This document shows positions 40,584-50,694 of a stretch of DNA of 51,655 bases, piece by piece. Position 1 is the first letter of the stretch, and each line of letters starts with the position of its first letter. This stretch comes from UBA11524 sp045132495 (lineage in GTDB: Bacteria; Bacillota; Clostridia; Christensenellales; Aristaeellaceae), in the NCBI GenBank assembly GCA_045132495.1, contig JBGUSK010000118.1, positions 1 through 51,655 on the forward strand, written 5' to 3'. The notes under the pieces are model-generated. The model searched no databases, was not told the origin of the DNA, and saw only the letters and a program-made list of their open reading frames with translations. The translations under genes were made by a program, and so were the position numbers.

Positions 40584-43112
40584 ATGAGCAACATTCAAGA
40601 TAAACTCATTCCGGTCAACCTGGAACAGGAGATGAAGAAGTCCTTCATCTCCTACGCCATGGCCGTTATCATTGACCGCGCGCTGCCGGATGTGCGCGAC
40701 GGCCTGAAGCCCGTGCATCGCCGCATCCTGTATGACATGCACGAGCTGGGCATGACACCCGACAAGCCCTACCGTAAGTCCGCCCGTCTGGTGGGCGACG
40801 TGCTGGGTAAGTTCCACCCCCACGGCGACTCCTCCGTCTATGACGCGATGGTTCGCCTGGCCCAGCCCTTCAACATCCGCTACTGCCTGGTGGACGGTCA
40901 GGGCAACTACGGCTCCGTGGACGGCGACGGCGCGGCCGCCATGCGTTACACCGAAGCCCGCATGACCAAGCTGACCCCCCACTTGCTGGACGGCATTGAG
41001 AAGGACACCGTCGATTTCTACCCGAACTTCGACGAGACGCTGATGCAGCCTGCTGTCCTGCCGGCCCGCTTCCCCAATTTGCTGGTGAACGGTTCCAGCG
41101 GCATCGCGGTCGGCATGGCCACCAACATCCCGCCCCACAACCTGGGCGAGGTGATCGACGGCGTTATCTGCATGATCGACAACCCTGACTGCACCATCGA
41201 CGACCTGATGGAGCACATCAAGGGCCCCGACTTCCCCACCGGCGGCATCATCCTGGGCCGCCGCGGCATCCGCGAGGCGTACTACACCGGCCACGGCCGC
41301 ATCGAGGTGCGCGCCAAAACCAACATCGAGCAGATGCCCAATAACCGCTGCCGCATCGTCGTCACCGAGATCCCCTATCAGGTCAACAAGGCCCGACTGG
41401 TGGAGAAGATCGCAGAGCTGGTGCACGAAAAGCGCGTGGAGGGCATCAGCGACATCCGCGATGAGTCCGACCGCGAGGGCATGCGCATCGTCATCGAGCT
41501 GAAGAAGGACGTCTACCCCCAGGTGGTGCTGAACTTCCTGTACAAGCACACCAGCCTGCAGGAGACCTTCGGCGCAAACATGCTGGCCCTGGTCAATGGC
41601 CAGCCCAAGGTGCTGCCTCTGCGCGACATGGTGTACTACTACCTGGAGCATCAGAAGGACGTTGTCACCCGCCGCACCAAGTTTGAGCTGAACAAGGCCC
41701 AGGCCCGCGCCCACATCTTGGAGGGCCTGCTGAAGGCGCTGGATCACATCGACGAAATCGTCGCCATCATCCGCGGCAGCAAGGACACTTCCACCGCCAA
41801 GACCGCGCTGATCGAGCGCTTTGACTTCTCCGAGAAGCAGGCTCAGGCCATCCTGGACATGCGTCTGGCTCGCCTGACCGGTTTGGAGCGCGACCGTCTG
41901 CAGGCGGAATTCGACGAGCTGCAGCTGGAAATCCTGCGCCTGCAGGGCATCCTGGCGGACGAAGCCAAGCTGATGGAGGTCATCAAGACCGAGATCCTGG
42001 CCATCAAGGAGAAGTTCGCCGACAAGCGCCGCACCGAGCTGACCACCATCGACGGCGAGATCGACGTGGAAGACCTGATCGCCGAGGAGGGCATGGTCGT
42101 CACCATGACCAAGCAGGGCTACATCAAGCGCATCACCAAGTCCGCCTACCGCAGCCAGAACCGCGGCGGACGCGGCGTGTCCGGCATGACCACCAAGGAC
42201 GAGGACTACGCGGTGCAGATGCGCGTTGTGGGCACCCATGACGAGATCATGTTCTTCACCAACCTCGGCCGCGTTTACATGATCAAGTGCTACCAGATCC
42301 CCGAGGCTGGCCGTCAGGCCCGCGGCACGGCGATGGTCAATCTGCTGCAAATCGGCTCGGGCGAGAAGGTCACCCGCATGGTGCCCGTGCCCAAGGGCAG
42401 CGACAAGACGGAGTACAACATCGTCATGGCGACCCGCGAGGGCATGATCAAGAAGACCCCCTTCGAGGACTTCCGCAACCTGCGCAAGAACGGCCTGATC
42501 GCCATCGTCCTCAAGGAGGGCGACGAGCTGATCGGCGTGGAGCTGTCCTCCGGCGAGGATGAGCTGCTCCTGGGCACCCGCAAGGGCATGTGTATCCGCT
42601 TCAATGAAAAGCACATCCGCCCGATGGGCCGCGCCTCCATGGGCGTGAAGTCCATGAAGCTGGCTGAGGACGACGTGGTCATCGACATGGCGCCCATCGA
42701 GGAGGGCGCGACCGTGCTGGCCATCACCGAGGGCGGCTACGGCAAGCGCACCAGCCCCGACGAGTACCGCGAGCAGGGCCGCAATGGCAAGGGCATCCGC
42801 GCCATCAACCTCACCGAAAAGACCGGCGACCTGGCCGCGCTGCTCCTGGTGCACGAGGAGGAGGACATCCTGCTCATCACCGACGACGGCACCATCATCC
42901 GTACCCCCGCGGCGGACGTGCGCCTGTGCGGCCGTAACACCCAGGGCGTGCGCGTCATGCGCCTGGCCGAGGACAGCAAGGTCATCGGCGTGGCCCGCGC
43001 GGAGAAGGAAGAGGAAGCCGATGTGGCAGAAATCGTCGCTGAGATGAACGGCGAGGCTGCAGAGCCCAGCGAAACTCCCGCTGAGGAAACCGTGCCGGTA
43101 ACTGAAGAATAA
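40584..43112 (+). CDS. gyrA: DNA gyrase subunit A
   Basis: An 842-residue subunit that cuts and rejoins DNA. The catalytic tyrosine is Tyr122 in AAMRYTEAR. The quinolone-resistance region GDSSVYD keeps Ser83 and Asp87 in Escherichia coli numbering, which predicts susceptibility. The C-terminal beta-pinwheel has a GyrA box written QNRGGRGV, and its presence with adjacency to gyrB argues for gyrase rather than topoisomerase IV. The tail is acidic (EEEADVAEIVAEMNGEAAEP). The GATGGAGATAGATC site precedes ATG 40584. Confidence 0.98.
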   Translation: MSNIQDKLIPVNLEQEMKKSFISYAMAVIIDRALPDVRDGLKPVHRRILYDMHELGMTPDKPYRKSARLVGDVLGKFHPHGDSSVYDAMVRLAQPFNIRYCLVDGQGNYGSVDGDGAAAMRYTEARMTKLTPHLLDGIEKDTVDFYPNFDETLMQPAVLPARFPNLLVNGSSGIAVGMATNIPPHNLGEVIDGVICMIDNPDCTIDDLMEHIKGPDFPTGGIILGRRGIREAYYTGHGRIEVRAKTNIEQMPNNRCRIVVTEIPYQVNKARLVEKIAELVHEKRVEGISDIRDESDREGMRIVIELKKDVYPQVVLNFLYKHTSLQETFGANMLALVNGQPKVLPLRDMVYYYLEHQKDVVTRRTKFELNKAQARAHILEGLLKALDHIDEIVAIIRGSKDTSTAKTALIERFDFSEKQAQAILDMRLARLTGLERDRLQAEFDELQLEILRLQGILADEAKLMEVIKTEILAIKEKFADKRRTELTTIDGEIDVEDLIAEEGMVVTMTKQGYIKRITKSAYRSQNRGGRGVSGMTTKDEDYAVQMRVVGTHDEIMFFTNLGRVYMIKCYQIPEAGRQARGTAMVNLLQIGSGEKVTRMVPVPKGSDKTEYNIVMATREGMIKKTPFEDFRNLRKNGLIAIVLKEGDELIGVELSSGEDELLLGTRKGMCIRFNEKHIRPMGRASMGVKSMKLAEDDVVIDMAPIEEGATVLAITEGGYGKRTSPDEYREQGRNGKGIRAINLTEKTGDLAALLLVHEEEDILLITDDGTIIRTPAADVRLCGRNTQGVRVMRLAEDSKVIGVARAEKEEEADVAEIVAEMNGEAAEPSETPAEETVPVTEE

Positions 43113-43130
43113 GAAATAGGTTGCCCCCAT

Positions 43131-43168
43131 GACCTGGTATGTACAATGCATATCAGGTCTTTTCTTTT
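43131..43168 (+). terminator. Terminator after gyrA
   Basis: GACCTG-G-TATG paired with CATA-T-CAGGTC around a short loop is followed by TTTTCTTTT, beginning 19 bases after the gyrA stop. Confidence 0.9.
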
Positions 43169-43169
43169 G

Positions 43170-43390
43170 CAGTTGGATCGTATCTCAGCTTTCGGCGTTC
43201 TCCCTCAGTCGCCTGCGGACAACGGCATTTGTCAGCCGGACTCCAGCCTCCCGGAGGAAGCTCTGTCAAAGATGAATATATATCTCCGATTGATTGTAAC
43301 GAGTTTCTCTTAAGAATACGAGAGCTAAATTGGGATAGGCGATGGTCACATTGGATTCAAGCTCGTTGTTCGTGCTGCATCTCCTTTTGC
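43170..43390. other. Gene-poor gap with a degenerate palindromic repeat
   Basis: No convincing gene. At 43198-43265 a damaged relative of the 35426 element can be read: CTCCCTCAGTCGCCTGCGG, an extra ACAACGGCATTTGTCAGCCGG, then ACTCCAGCCTCCCGGAGGAAGCT. The rest (about 43266-43390) is AT-richer than its neighbours and codes for a short frame that looks like a remnant. Confidence 0.5.
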
Positions 43391-43437
43391 AATGAAAACA
43401 GCGGTTATGACGAAGTTTCTCTTTCGTCATAACCGCT
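43391..43437 (-). terminator. Terminator of the ABC export operon
   Basis: A perfect 15-base-pair stem AGCGGTTATGACGAA/TTCGTCATAACCGCT with an eight-base loop (43400-43437) is followed by GTTTTCATT on the minus strand. Confidence 0.9.
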
Positions 43438-43530
43438 CCCATTCACCACAAATAAACTGCAGTCATGATGTGTCAGAAGGATCAAACCTTCCTTTTACAT
43501 CACCCCTGGTTGAAAAAGTGATCCCTGCTG

Positions 43531-44598
43531 TTATTCATTTGCGGGTTGGTCGATTGTTGTAACGACCGCCGTCATACCGATACGCACATCCTCGTTGGGC
43601 ACAAAGTCAACATACGCCAGGTAACTGGCTTCGCTGTCCTGTGAGGTGGACAGGTGGGATATCATGGAGACCTTTCCCGTCATCCGTGTCGGGAGGTCCG
43701 GATCATAGTTAAAGGTGATTTCCACCGCATCCCCTTCGGAAATGGAGGCCAGATCGTATTCATTTACACTGATTTCAATCTGAAGGGTATCCATGGTGTA
43801 CACCGTCAGCAGCGTATCTCCCTTGTTGACATTCGCGCCAGCGGAGGTATTGATCGTAGCGATCACGCCCTCAACATCTGAGAGAATCTCATTACTGGTG
43901 GCAAACAGCCCATCCAGCGTACCGGTGACGGTTTCAAACAGCAGCTGACCGCGCTCGACCTGATCCCCGTCCTTTACATGGAGCTTGATGATGCTGCCGC
44001 TGCCACCCACGGAGATCTCCGGGGTACGGCCTACTGTGCCGCGGCCAATGCGGGACTTGGCCGCATAATCCGCCGTGCGGTAAATGTTGACGGTTTCTTC
44101 CATCATCAGTGTGCCGGAGGTGGTTTCAACGGTGTAAGTGTTGCCGGATGCGGCCGTTACCACGCCTACGGCGGTATGGTCACTGGCTGCCGTACAGGCG
44201 ATGTACACAGTTTCTCCAATGTTGACATACTTGGTCTCGCTGGAGTTGTATGCCTTCTCAATGTCTGCTGTGATAGTGTACTTATGGCTGGGCATGATAT
44301 ACATGACCGCACCCCAACGGGCTTTGACATCCTCCACTGCATCGCCAGTCTGGGCAAACACACCGGCAACCGTACCATCAGCAGGGGCATAAACCTTGGT
44401 CGTGTTGATGGTAGCCACGGCATCACCGACGCTGATGCGGCTGCCTGCCCGCAGACGGAAATTGGACACCGTGCCGCCGAATGGCGCCGTGACGCTGACC
44501 GCATCCCCCGCCACCACCTTGCCGTCAAAGGTCGTTTCTGCCAGGGCGAGGACGGGCAGGAACATCAAAGCCAACATGATCGCCAGGATTCTTTTCAT
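43531..44598 (-). CDS. Secreted HlyD-like adaptor (last gene of ABC export operon)
   Basis: A 355-residue exported protein (leader MKRILAIMLALMFLPVLALA). It has two lipoyl-like hairpin halves (VTAPFGGTVSNFRLRAGSRI and SIIKLHVKDGDQVERGQLLF), and beta-barrel segments ending in DVRIGMTAVVTTI. There is no transmembrane helix after cleavage. It is a near-duplicate of the protein at 50789-51655 (shared phrases: RTADYAAK, KLHV-DG, VERGQLLFETV). The start is the ATG after AAAGGAGTG. The family works with ABC permeases to move substrates across the envelope; in a one-membrane cell it probably binds the extracytoplasmic face of the permease. Confidence 0.88.
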   Translation of the reverse strand: MKRILAIMLALMFLPVLALAETTFDGKVVAGDAVSVTAPFGGTVSNFRLRAGSRISVGDAVATINTTKVYAPADGTVAGVFAQTGDAVEDVKARWGAVMYIMPSHKYTITADIEKAYNSSETKYVNIGETVYIACTAASDHTAVGVVTAASGNTYTVETTSGTLMMEETVNIYRTADYAAKSRIGRGTVGRTPEISVGGSGSIIKLHVKDGDQVERGQLLFETVTGTLDGLFATSNEILSDVEGVIATINTSAGANVNKGDTLLTVYTMDTLQIEISVNEYDLASISEGDAVEITFNYDPDLPTRMTGKVSMISHLSTSQDSEASYLAYVDFVPNEDVRIGMTAVVTTIDQPANE

Positions 44599-44611
44599 GA
44601 GAAACACTCCT

Positions 44612-45832
44612 TTACATGCGCCGCAGCGCGTCGATGGGGCTGAGTTTGGATGCCTTGCGTGCCGGGCTCCAGCCGAAGATGATGCCTACTGCGGCGGAGA
44701 AGCCCACGCCCAGGGCGATCGCACCGTAGGAAATGGTGAATGCAGTCCCCATAAGGGAGCACATGATGGCTGAAACCACCAGGCCCAGGATGACTCCGGC
44801 AATGCCGCCGATCATCGAAAGCAGGAAAGACTCTATCAGGAACTGGATCTGGATCTGCCCCGGCTCTGCACCGATCGCCTTCTTTAATCCGATCTCCACC
44901 GTACGCTCCGTGACAGAGGTAAGCATCATGTTCATAATGCCGATACCGCCGACAACCAGCGCGATGGAGGCAATGCCAGCCAACAGCGCTGACATCATGG
45001 ACAGCATACTGTCCATGGTGGATTCAATGGAATCCATGGTGGTGATGGAGTAGGTGTCATCCTCGTAGCTGAACAGGGCGTCCAGATGCTCCTCCAGCGT
45101 GGCTTTGACACGGGCGGAGGCGTCCGCGTCGGTCATGTAGACGGTGATGCCCGTCACGAGGGACTGGCCGTTCATCTTCATCGCTGTGGTGTAAGGCATC
45201 AGGATATCCGTCGAACCTGCCAGCATGCTGGTGATGGAGGTGTCCGTGTTCTCCTTGAGGATGCCGATGACGGTGAATTCGACCGCATTAAGGTAGATGC
45301 TCTGGCCGATGGGGTTGACCCCATAGAAGAAACTCTCCACCATATCGCTGCCGATCAGGCACACGCGGGACATATCCGCAATGTCGATGGGGTTGATGGT
45401 GCGCCCGGACTCCAGAGCGTCGGGATGGTTGACGAAGTAGAATTCGTTCACGCCCGAAACGCTCAGACGGGTCTGCGACACCTTGCCCCGGGCGCCCTTC
45501 ACACTCAGGCTGACGCTGGGGGTCACGCCCTGGATGTCATCGAGGGCAGCGATCTCATCCAGGTCGGCACTGGAGAGGCCTGCCTTCAGGTCGCTGCCAG
45601 GGGAGGACACGGTCAGGCTGCCCGCACCCATGGACAGGAAGGAATCCGATATGGAGGTCGAGACGCCGGAGATCGTAGTGATCAGCGCAATAACCGCCGT
45701 TACGCCGATCATGATACCCAGAATCGTCAGGAAGGAGCGCAGCTTATTGGCTGTGATATTGGCAACAGCCATTGACACGCTCTCTGTAAACATGCTCACA
45801 TTTGCTGCCAGACTGCGGATGGGATGCATCAT
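44612..45832 (-). CDS. MacB-type ABC transporter permease (FtsX-like)
   Basis: A 406-residue membrane protein with four hydrophobic helices: one near residues 30-55 and three at 280-390, the MacB/FtsX topology, and a large extracytoplasmic domain in between. The conserved start NITANKLRSFLTILGIMIGVTAVIAL and the C-terminal GEEPGQIQ-like GAEPGQIQIQFLIESFLLS and RRASKL-like SPARKASKLSPIDALR are diagnostic. Its ATG overlaps the ATPase stop (ATGA). MacB-like complexes export peptides, virulence factors or antibiotics rather than hydrolysing through a pore. Confidence 0.95.
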   Translation of the reverse strand: MMHPIRSLAANVSMFTESVSMAVANITANKLRSFLTILGIMIGVTAVIALITTISGVSTSISDSFLSMGAGSLTVSSPGSDLKAGLSSADLDEIAALDDIQGVTPSVSLSVKGARGKVSQTRLSVSGVNEFYFVNHPDALESGRTINPIDIADMSRVCLIGSDMVESFFYGVNPIGQSIYLNAVEFTVIGILKENTDTSITSMLAGSTDILMPYTTAMKMNGQSLVTGITVYMTDADASARVKATLEEHLDALFSYEDDTYSITTMDSIESTMDSMLSMMSALLAGIASIALVVGGIGIMNMMLTSVTERTVEIGLKKAIGAEPGQIQIQFLIESFLLSMIGGIAGVILGLVVSAIMCSLMGTAFTISYGAIALGVGFSAAVGIIFGWSPARKASKLSPIDALRRM

Positions 45833-46527
45833 GCGAAGGTCACCTCACCCTCCGATTCTGTCAGCACACCGTCAACGATGTTCACCACGCGTTTTGCATG
45901 TTTTGCAATGTTGATGTCATGCGTGATCATGATGATGGTATGGCCATCACGGTTCAGCTCACTGAAAAGCTCCATGATCTGCTTGCCGGTAGTCTGATCC
46001 AGCGCGCCGGTGGGCTCGTCCGCCAGGAGGAGGCTGGGACGCGTCACCAGCGCACGGGCGATAGCCACGCGCTGCTGCTGGCCGCCGGAGAGCTGGTTTG
46101 GATAGTGGTGCAGACGATCCTGCAGGCCTACCTTGACCAGCATTTCCTCTGCACGACGGGCTCGCTCCCGGGGACGGACGCCGGCGTAAATGAGTGGAAG
46201 TTCAACATTCTTCATCGCGTCCATCCGCTTAAGCATCTGGCTGTTCTGAAAGATAAAACCGATCTCCCGGCGGCGGATATGAGCAAGTTCTTTTTCATCC
46301 AGCTCCTCCACCATCTGGCCGCGCAGGATATACTCACCGGAGGTAGGCAGATCCAGGCAGCCGATGATGTTCATCAGCGTGGATTTACCAGAGCCAGAGG
46401 GGCCCAGCACAGAAAGATATTCGCCCTTCTGTACCTCCAGGTCTACATCCCGGAGTACGGTCGCAACTTCTTCGCCCAGCGGATACTGCTTGACGATCTT
46501 GCGCATCTGAAAGAAGATTTCATCCAT
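45829..46527 (-). CDS. MacB/LolD-type ABC ATPase
   Basis: A 232-residue ATPase: Walker A LGPSGSGKST, Q-loop region GFIFQNSQML, signature LSGGQQQRVAIARAL, Walker B LLLADEPTGALD and switch MITHD. This is the LolD/MacB subgroup that partners FtsX-like permeases. It lies between the membrane adaptor and the permease, with coupling overlaps on the permease side. The start after GAGGAAAGAGT is well supported. Confidence 0.97.
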   Translation of the reverse strand: MDEIFFQMRKIVKQYPLGEEVATVLRDVDLEVQKGEYLSVLGPSGSGKSTLMNIIGCLDLPTSGEYILRGQMVEELDEKELAHIRRREIGFIFQNSQMLKRMDAMKNVELPLIYAGVRPRERARRAEEMLVKVGLQDRLHHYPNQLSGGQQQRVAIARALVTRPSLLLADEPTGALDQTTGKQIMELFSELNRDGHTIIMITHDINIAKHAKRVVNIVDGVLTESEGEVTFA

Positions 46528-46539
46528 ACTCTTTCCTCC

Positions 46540-47529
46540 TCAGCGCCAGTTGCCGTTGCGATTGTTTTGGTTGTTCCAGTTGTTGCGATTGTTCTGATTC
46601 ATCTGGTTGTTCCGGTTATTGGTCCCCCCTCCGCCGAAACCGGAGAAAAGCGACTCCAGCAACCCGCCAGACTGCGCCTTGGTGTCCACCGCTGCGTAGA
46701 CGACATCTCCCACCTTCAGGCCGGAGGTGATCTCCACATAGTTATCATTGTCAAGGCCAATGGTGACGGGCACCTGCTGCAGTATCTGCTGATCGTCGTA
46801 CATGAGGACATAGGCACTGTTATCCCTTGCGAAGGAGAGTGCACTCTTATTAAGCACAATGGTATCGATCGCCTCCTCCTGGGGGATGGTCACGGTAGCG
46901 GCCATCCCTGGCAGGACGTCGCTGGTCACCTTGAGCTCCGCAGTCACGGTGTAGTAAGCTGTATTTCCGCCACCCGAGGAGATCCGGTTGATGTGGGAAA
47001 TCTTTGATTCAAAGGTTTGACCAAGGGCAGTAACTGTGATCCTGCAATTCTGACCGACTTGCAGATCAGAGATCGAGTATTCATCTACCCGCATGGAAAC
47101 CTGCATGTTCTCAAAGTCCACGATCTGGATCAGGTTGGCGTTGCTACTCACCTCATCCCCAACCTGCACGCTGATTTTGTTGACCTCACCGTCAAAGCTG
47201 GCCTTGAGCGTATCGCCAGTGGAAAGGCGTATCAATCGCTGGCCGCGGGTTACCCTGTCGCCCTCTGCTACATAGATCTGACGCACCGTAGCTGCTGAAT
47301 CCGACGTGATGGTTTCATTGTTCTGCACGGAAATGGAGCCAGAAAAGGACATGGCGTTAGAAATCGTGCCAATTCGGGCGGAATAGCTGTTGTATGTAAT
47401 AGTTGAGTCGGCCTCCAGCCGGGGCAGCAGGATAAACCTGACCGCAAGCAGGACAACAGCCAGCAGCATCAGCCAGAGCAGCAAACGCTTAACCCGGCGG
47501 AAGCGTTTCCTTCGTTTTTTCACGGTCAT
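46540..47529 (-). CDS. Membrane-anchored HlyD/MacA-like adaptor
   Basis: A 329-residue protein with a basic N-terminus and one transmembrane helix (about 12-36). It has a lipoyl pair (VRQIYVAEGDRVTRGQRLI and ASFDGEVNKISVQVGDEV), a beta-barrel, and a membrane-proximal segment ending in VVYAAVDTKAQ. The last 30 residues are Asn/Gly-rich (NNRNNQMNQNNRNNWNNQ). It resembles MacA of Gram-positive MacAB-type exporters. ATG 47529 overlaps the end of the EPTA-repeat gene (ATGA). Confidence 0.92.
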   Translation of the reverse strand: MTVKKRRKRFRRVKRLLLWLMLLAVVLLAVRFILLPRLEADSTITYNSYSARIGTISNAMSFSGSISVQNNETITSDSAATVRQIYVAEGDRVTRGQRLIRLSTGDTLKASFDGEVNKISVQVGDEVSSNANLIQIVDFENMQVSMRVDEYSISDLQVGQNCRITVTALGQTFESKISHINRISSGGGNTAYYTVTAELKVTSDVLPGMAATVTIPQEEAIDTIVLNKSALSFARDNSAYVLMYDDQQILQQVPVTIGLDNDNYVEITSGLKVGDVVYAAVDTKAQSGGLLESLFSGFGGGGTNNRNNQMNQNNRNNWNNQNNRNGNWR

Positions 47530-48992
47530 TGCATCAACCCCCTGCGAAATTGGAGCACCAATTCTTCAAATTCAACTCTGTCTCCATGGAAAAGATCGTA
47601 ATAGTACATTTCAGCGGTTGGATCGCTGCTCATGAGATAAGAAATCCCATCAACTGCTACGGAAAGTTTCAGTCCATTTGCTTCATCCATTGTCAGGGAG
47701 TATTGGAAATCTTTGCTCACCATGCCATCCGTACGGTACATATTATACCGCAAACCTGCAGTAAAGCCAGCTGTTGTCAGTACTGTCAGTTGTTCACCCG
47801 CGCGCAGCATCAGGTATTCAATGCCGGAGGCTGAAAGCTTCTTGCACACCAGACCATTGAATTGCCAGGCGTAGTTTTTCCAATTCTCATCTGATGCGCC
47901 GACCGCCGTAAGAATCAGCGTGTCCTGAACGCCATCCTGGGTCAGATCTTCAAACTGCGCTGTAAAGGAGGGCACAGTCCCCGCCGGCAGCGGCGTCTTA
48001 CCATTCCAGTTCAAGGTCAGGTCCAACACGTCTTCACCAAAGGTCAGTTCCGTCATGCTGCCCGCTTCCAGGATCAGCTCTACGCCGTTGTATGCCGTGA
48101 CATTTTCCTCTGTGGAAGCAGAATGGCTTGTGGAGCGACTGCTTCCCCCCCGATAGCTGGACATTTTTTTGACCGTAACCGCTTCCGGGTAGAAAGTCAT
48201 TCCGCCTGCCCTATCACGCACAAGAATCATGCCAGCAGCAAAGGTTTCTGTCTTCTTTGTGGTATAGGAATAGGTCGTTACGCCGTTCTCGCTTTCAGTC
48301 AGCTCTTTCCAGGTAATACCGCCGTCCAATGACACAGCACTGCCCCCGCTCAGAATATCTCCCACGGTGATCTGCATCGTGCCATTGCCCGTTCTGATCT
48401 GCACCAGCGGAGCTGTGAAATCCAGGCAGACACGATATGTATCAGACCTTGCAGCAACGCTGCCATCCGGGGCAAGAATCACAAAATGCAGGGAGTAGCT
48501 CCCCTCCTCTGTCGCGGTATATATACGGTCATTAAGGATAATGGGGGCGCTGTCGTTGACGGAAACCGCAAAAGCGTAGTCTTCCTCCAGCGTATCCATC
48601 GCAGGCTCACTGTACAGATGGAACATTGGCGCAACAGCGGACCAGGAGTTCTCTACGTAATGATCCGCTGCAACTGACAGGGTCGCATTGATTTCTTCCG
48701 ACTCTCCCTTGGGTTCCACCCATACAAACAGGGATTCATCACGAGCGACGTCCACATTATCCACAGATACGCGCACCACATAATCCGCACCGAAAACATC
48801 CGGATCGGGCAGCAGTGTTTTACCCGACAGCTTCGCATTGCCACCATCCATGACAATGATGCGATCCGTACTGATATAAACCACAGTGGCATCGGACGCC
48901 AGCAGATCCTCCAGATTACCATCGATCCGCATGTCGCCCGAAACGATCCATGCTTGCACCGGAACAGGAACCACTGGGGCTGCTGGCTCAAC

Positions 48993-49551
48993 ATTTGGTT
49001 CCGGCGTAGGCTCCGCCGTGGGCTCCACCGTGGGCTCGGCTGTGGGCTCAGCTGTGGGTTCCGGTGTCGGTTCCGCCGTGGGCTCGGCCGTAGGCTCCGC
49101 CGTGGGTTCAGCTGTGGGTTCCGCCGTGGGTTCAGCTGTGGGCTCAGCCGTCGGTTCCGGCGTAGGCTCAGCCGTGGGCTCAGCCGTGGGCTCAGCTGTG
49201 GGCTCAGCCGTAGGTTCAGCCGTGGGTTCAGCCGTCGGTTCCGGCGTAGGCTCCGCCGTGGGTTCGGCTGTGGGTTCAGCCGTCGGTTCCGGCGTGGGTT
49301 CAGCTGTGGGTTCAGCTGTGGTCTCAGCCGTGGGTTCAGCTGTGGGTTCCGGTGTCGGTTCCGCCGTGGGCTCAGCCGTGGGTTCAGCTGTGGGTTCCGG
49401 TGTCGGTTCCGCCGTGGGCTCAGCCGTCAGTTCCGCTGTGGGCTCGGCTGTGGGTACAGCCGTGGGCTCAGCCGTCAGTTCAGCTGTGGGCTCGGCTGTG
49501 GGTACAGCCGTGGGCTCAGCTGTGGGTTCCGGCGTCGCAGTGGGTTCCGGG
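48993..49551 (-). repeat. EPTA tandem repeat tract 2 (12-base unit)
   Basis: About 46 units of roughly 12 bases encode EPTA, with EPTP, EPTV, ELTA and AVPT variants. The plus-strand pattern is GTGGGCTCAGCC-like. Being a multiple of three, unit gain or loss keeps the frame. Confidence 0.9.
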
Positions 49552-50135
49552 ATCGTTACAGAGAATTCTGCAGAACGATGCAGCACCTTGCCTTCAGCGC
49601 TCAGCAACGCAAACCGATAAGCGCCGCTGGCTTTGGGGGTGTAGCTGCTGCCAGACAAGATTTGCGGTGCTCCTCCGTTAATGATCACCGAAAAAGCCAT
49701 GCCTTTTTCCAGGTCAGGTGTTGCAGCAAGTTTGAAGGTAGGCATACAAGGTGCCGATGCAGCATAATCAAGGGCTGTCACAAGGATTTCATGCTCAATG
49801 ATTTCTTCTTTGTCCATCGGCGCAGGCGTCGGGGTAGACATATCCCCCTTTTTCCCAACCCACAGGAAAAAGGTGTCTTTTTTTACGAAACCATTTGGAT
49901 CGCGGACGGACAGGAAGATGCAGTCATCCTTATCAACAAACACCTCTGTATCCAGCGCAAACCGCACAGCAGACAACTCTTCTGCTGTATATCCGACCAA
50001 TTCTATCACTGAATTGATGTACAGATAGATCACCTTGCCCAGCGGGATCAGGGTATCCGGCTTACCGTAGATTCTGACGCCCTCCTCAATTACATATAGC
50101 GGACCATCTGCAGGGGAGGAAGTCTTCATCGGCTC

Positions 50136-50694
50136 TGGCGTGGGTTCGGCAGTTGGCTCTACAGTTGGTTCAGCAGTTGGCTCGGTAACGGGTTCTGTGG
50201 TCGGTTCTGTTGCCGGCTCAGCAGTGGAGTCTGCTGTGGGTTCTGCTGTCGGCTCGGCGGTGGGGTCTGCTGTGGGTTCTCCCGTCGGCTCAGCAGTGGG
50301 GTCTGCTGTGGGTTCTGCTGTCGGCTCGGCGGTAGGGTCTGCTGTGGGTTCTGCTGTCAGCTCAGCGGTGGGGTCTGCTGTGGGGTCTGCTGTCGGCTCG
50401 GCGGTGGGGTCTGCTGTGGGTTCTGCCGTTGGCTCAGCGGTGGGGTCTGCTGTGGGTTCTGCCGTCGGCTCGGCGGTAGGGTCTGCTGTGGGTTCTGCCG
50501 TTGGTTCAGCAGTGGGTTCTGCTATGGGTTCTGCCGTCGGCTCGGCGGTGGGTTCTGCTATGGGTTCTGCCTTTGGCTCAGCAGTGGGTTCTGCTATGGG
50601 TTCTGCCGTCGGCTCAGCGGTGGGGTCTGCTGTGGGTTCTGCCGTCGGCTCAGCGGTGGGTTCTGCTGTGGGTTCTGCCGTCGGTTCAACTGGA
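50136..50694 (-). repeat. EPTA/DPTA tandem repeat tract 1 (12-base unit)
   Basis: About 46 units encode EPTA or DPTA, with occasional EPIA, EPKA and EPVT. The base pattern (GTGGGTTCTGCT on the plus strand) differs from tract 2, so the two tracts expanded separately. The tract begins just after the frame break. Confidence 0.9.

Noticed and set aside
40584..43112. Topoisomerase IV subunit A (ParC)
   Set aside because: The C-terminal pinwheel with a GyrA box and adjacency to gyrB support gyrase.
43139..43432. Plus-strand 97-codon gene after gyrA
   Set aside because: It begins inside the gyrA terminator and runs through another terminator; no ribosome site.
48993..50694. CRISPR-like array
   Set aside because: Units are contiguous 12-base coding repeats without unique spacers.
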